A stretch of DNA of 7,814 nucleotides from Acidobacteriota bacterium (GTDB lineage Bacteria > Acidobacteriota > UBA890), in NCBI GenBank assembly GCA_030609765.1, contig JAUWTE010000133.1, positions 1 to 7,814 on the forward strand, in the 5' to 3' direction. Within the stretch, counting starts at the first letter, position 1. Every line of letters begins with the position of its first letter. Below the pieces are notes generated by a model. It was not told the DNA's origin. It made no database searches and saw only the letters and a program-made list of their open reading frames with translations. The position numbers and the translations under genes were made by a program. Positions 7,333 to 7,814 of the stretch are shown here, one piece after another.

Positions 7333-7338
7333 CCTCCT
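7333..7338 (-). promoter_or_regulatory. Strong ribosome binding site of the 73-residue peptide gene
   Basis: AGGAGG on the minus strand, 5 bases before the ATG at 7327. It is the best match to the anti-Shine-Dalgarno sequence in the window, consistent with high expression of the small peptide compared with the downstream enzymes, whose sites are weaker. Confidence 0.8.
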
Positions 7339-7406
7339 CTGCACAGGTAGGTGACCAAACGCGACGAATGCATTTTCAGGGGGCCTGTCCGCTGCCGAAC
7401 TGGACA

Positions 7407-7436
7407 AGTATAGGGTGTGCATCGTCCCGTGAACAA
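7407..7436 (-). promoter_or_regulatory. Sigma-70-like promoter of the peptide/lanthionine operon
   Basis: On the minus strand TTGTTC (7431-7436) and TATACT (7407-7412) are separated by 18 bases. Transcription would start near 7400 and leave an untranslated leader of about 73 bases before the peptide gene. It lies just downstream of the terminator of the preceding gene, which fits a new transcription unit. Confidence 0.55.
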
Positions 7437-7502
7437 CCAGAGGTTTCACCAGTGGGCAAACGGGCCAACATCTGAAAACCGCTGTCCGAAGAATTGAAGC
7501 GT

Positions 7503-7542
7503 GGAAAACAATGACCCGGGAACCACGATCGGTCCCCGGGCC
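7503..7542 (-). terminator. Rho-independent terminator of the right-edge gene
   Basis: On the minus strand a 12-bp stem (arms 7531-7542 and 7513-7524, two G-U pairs, 6-base loop) is followed by ATTGTTTTCC (7503-7512). It lies about 70 bases after the TAA of the right-edge gene and separates it from the promoter at 7407-7436. Confidence 0.85.
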
Positions 7543-7570
7543 AGTCCGTTTTGCTGCTGCATTGCTGAAG

Positions 7571-7648
7571 CGCCGCCAGATCGGGCACGGTGCCAGCCAG
7601 CTGCTGTGGCTGTTACATCGTCGCCAGGTCCTGCACCGTTCCCGCCAG
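7571..7648 (-). repeat. Imperfect 30-bp direct repeat spanning a gene's end and its downstream sequence
   Basis: Copy one (7619-7648) encodes LAGTVQDLAT at the end of the right-edge gene. Copy two (7571-7600) lies 48 bases downstream, past the TAA, in the same phase, and would encode LAGTVPDLAA. The two are about 23 of 30 bases identical. The equal phase and protein-level similarity suggest a C-terminal repeat cut off by a stop codon, or a tandem duplication. Confidence 0.65.
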
Positions 7649-7814
7649 CATGTTCATCTTCGCCGGGTCCGCGGACGAGCCCGCCATCTGCTCGAGGTGC
7701 GACGCCATCTGCAGGAGCGACTCCCTGCGCTCGGAGGCCGGGGCGTTCTCCAGCTGAACCAGCGCAGTGCGCACTCGCGCCGCCCGGTCAGCCGGAAGCT
7801 CGCCCGACCGCTCC
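7613..7814 (-). CDS. C-terminal end of an unrecognised helical protein (5' end outside window)
   Basis: The last 66 codons of a gene that begins beyond the right edge. The visible part is rich in Ala, Glu, Arg and Met, lacks Cys and membrane segments, and looks alpha-helical (VRTALVQLENAP, RRESLLQMASHLEQM, then MNMLAGTVQDLATM and TAA). High third-position GC and the good terminator downstream support it as a real gene. I do not recognise the family. It belongs to a separate transcription unit from the lanthionine genes. The coding phase stays open after the TAA for about 79 more codons, starting with a near copy of the protein's own last residues; I treat that extension as untranslated. Confidence 0.65.
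   Translation of the reverse strand, partial: ERSGELPADRAARVRTALVQLENAPASERRESLLQMASHLEQMAGSSADPAKMNMLAGTVQDLATM

Noticed and set aside
7119..7436. 105-codon minus-strand frame overlapping the 73-residue peptide gene
   Set aside because: Shadow in another phase, rich in His/Arg/Ser as expected from out-of-frame GC-rich DNA; the peptide gene has the better ribosome site and composition.
6714..7475. 253-codon plus-strand frame across the peptide gene and gap
   Set aside because: Arg/Ser/Pro-rich antisense frame without ribosome site, covering the lyase-like gene start, hairpin and peptide gene.
7376..7588. 70-codon minus-strand frame with Cys residues between the right-edge gene and the operon promoter
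   Set aside because: It is the continuation of the right-edge gene's phase after its TAA, runs through the terminator stem and the promoter, has no ribosome site and has non-protein-like composition beyond the repeat copy.

Overview
The window looks like a GC-rich (roughly 60% by eye) chromosomal stretch, most likely from Gemmatimonadota or a close relative. The main reason is the 999-residue membrane Ser/Thr kinase at 532-3531. Its motif wording and its order (kinase, one transmembrane segment, periplasmic-type middle domain, TPR-like tail) match the large kinases that are abundant in that phylum. This assignment is from memory of the family, not from a search. All credible genes lie on the minus strand, so the window reads from right to left.

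Right edge (7613-7814): the 3' end of an unrecognised gene. It is followed by a decayed in-phase copy of its own last codons and then by a clear intrinsic terminator (7503-7542). A sigma-70-like promoter (7407-7436) then starts a new transcription unit.

The new unit (7327 down to 532) holds four genes: a 73-residue peptide with a Thr/Cys-rich middle (7106-7327); a gap of about 260 bp with a perfect 9-bp hairpin; a 278-residue protein that I read as a HopA1/LanY-like phospho-Ser/Thr lyase (6007-6843); an 824-residue fusion of an RRE-like N-terminal domain, a protein kinase and a LanC cyclase (3528-6002); and the membrane Ser/Thr kinase (532-3531). Spacings after the lyase are 4 bp and then a 4-bp ATGA overlap, so these three genes are probably translationally coupled.

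Together the middle genes supply the three activities of lanthionine formation: phosphorylation of Ser/Thr, elimination, and Cys addition at zinc. They are packaged unusually, with a free-standing lyase beside a kinase-cyclase fusion whose zinc site reads Cys-Cys-Gly instead of Cys-His-Gly. The 73-residue peptide is the obvious candidate substrate, but its Cys residues lie in the middle, ahead of an acidic helical tail, which is not the usual leader-core layout. The membrane kinase may sense or regulate the system.

Left edge (1-403): the N-terminal third or so of a secreted protein carrying the beta-rich domain that often precedes alpha/beta hydrolase or S9-type peptidase domains. It may or may not belong to the same unit. 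No exporter is visible inside the window.
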